In this document: positions 6,031 through 6,273 of the stretch, piece after piece
Numbering within the stretch: position 1 is the first letter of the stretch
How the letters are laid out: each line of letters opens with the position of its first letter
Notes under the pieces: generated by a model
Database searches by the model: none
What the model saw: the letters and a program-made list of their open reading frames with translations, nothing else
Told to the model about the DNA's origin: nothing
Assembly: GCA_007133055.1 (NCBI GenBank)
Contig: SLNM01000212.1
Location: 1-6,273, forward strand
Length of the DNA stretch: 6,273 bases
Direction of reading: 5' to 3'
Source of the DNA: Lentisphaeria bacterium
Lineage (GTDB): Bacteria; Verrucomicrobiota; Lentisphaeria; Oligosphaerales; PUNB01
Program-made: the position numbers and the translations under genes

Positions 6031-6273
6031 CCTGCTTAATTCACGAGCCAAGTTTGCCGCAGATTGCATGATAAAACAGAAATAGCCACAAAAAACACCC
6101 GACTTCGCAAAGCCTACGTCGTGGCAGGCAAAAAGTCACAAAACTTTACAGAAGGAAACGAAGATAACGAAGTTTATTCAACTCCTGACATTTTTCTTTT
6201 GCCTTCCCTTTGTTGTCTTTGTTAACTTCTGTTCAATAAAATCGCATGGCCGAATTCGCATGAATTAATCAGG
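6031..6273. other. Non-coding stretch after mraZ
   Basis: 243 nt with no supported gene on either strand, AT-rich and full of short A-runs. It has no clear intrinsic terminator directly after the mraZ stop. A loose inverted repeat GCCAC (6085-6089) / GTGGC (6121-6125) surrounds CGACTTCGC..., and a long imperfect inverted repeat occupies 6148-6232. The composition and repeats suggest an accessory or repeat-bearing intergenic region, not a normal mraZ-rsmH junction. Confidence 0.65.
6148..6232. repeat. Long imperfect inverted repeat of 9-nt GAAG units
   Basis: The left arm at 6148-6172 (ACAGAAGGAAAC, then GAAGATAAC, then GAAG) and the reverse complement of the right arm at 6208-6232 agree at 20 of 25 positions, with a 35-nt spacer. 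Each arm is itself a 9-nt tandem of the form RAAGNNAAC. Read as RNA from the plus strand, three of the five differences become G-U pairs, leaving only two adjacent mismatches. It may be a dispersed intergenic repeat, a small miniature-element relic, or a structured mraZ 3' UTR. There is no T-run directly after the right arm, so it is not a standard terminator. Confidence 0.7.

Noticed and set aside
5473..6069. Minus-strand frame of 198 codons overlapping mraZ
   Set aside because: It covers mraZ and its operator in reverse; the mraZ frame has both family motifs and a plausible ribosome site.
6148..6232. Intrinsic terminator for mraZ
   Set aside because: The loop is 35 nt, the stem is A/G- versus T/C-rich with little GC, and no T-run follows the right arm.

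Overview
The window looks like a moderately GC-rich chromosomal segment from a bacterium of the Verrucomicrobiota/Lentisphaerota/Kiritimatiellota side of the PVC superphylum. That placement is an inference from protein style. The MraZ-like protein has the pattern I associate with that group (first DxxGR motif altered, then a canonical CDRQGRI). The glutamyl-tRNA synthetase has a KPYSKRDG catalytic loop and an extra segment in its catalytic half. I could not run a tree, so the phylum is tentative. There are no mobile genes, CRISPR arrays, rRNAs or tRNAs.

Layout: four genes read leftward (minus strand). In transcription order they are a pteridine-reductase-like short-chain dehydrogenase (4503-5243), trkA (2997-4346), trkH (1535-2983) and gltX (1521 down to the left edge, where it is cut just before its stop). 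trkA, trkH and gltX are separated by 13 nt each and look like one operon. The 156-nt gap before trkA holds a plausible promoter with a perfect short palindrome at the predicted start of transcription, so the trk-gltX unit can probably be transcribed independently of the reductase.

To the right, a 307-nt AT-rich divergent region (5244-5550) separates the reductase from mraZ, which reads rightward (about 5551-6030). This region is the most interesting part. It contains four tandem 10-bp TAGG-type repeats just upstream of mraZ, very like the phased MraZ boxes known in other bacteria but with a different core. It also has a nearly symmetric pair of candidate promoters sharing one -10 region inside a 7-bp inverted repeat.

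After mraZ, 243 nt carry no gene, so the usual rsmH (mraW) partner is not adjacent. This stretch contains a long imperfect inverted repeat (6148-6232) built from a 9-nt GAAG-type unit, which resembles a dispersed intergenic repeat or a structured 3' UTR.

Functionally, TrkA and TrkH form a potassium-uptake system, GltX charges tRNA-Glu, the reductase probably acts on pterins/folates, and MraZ is the repressor usually heading the division and cell wall cluster. Nothing in the gene content is a clearly new multi-gene system. The novel signals are regulatory (the MraZ operator variant, the shared promoter region, the 3' repeat) and a structural oddity in GltX.
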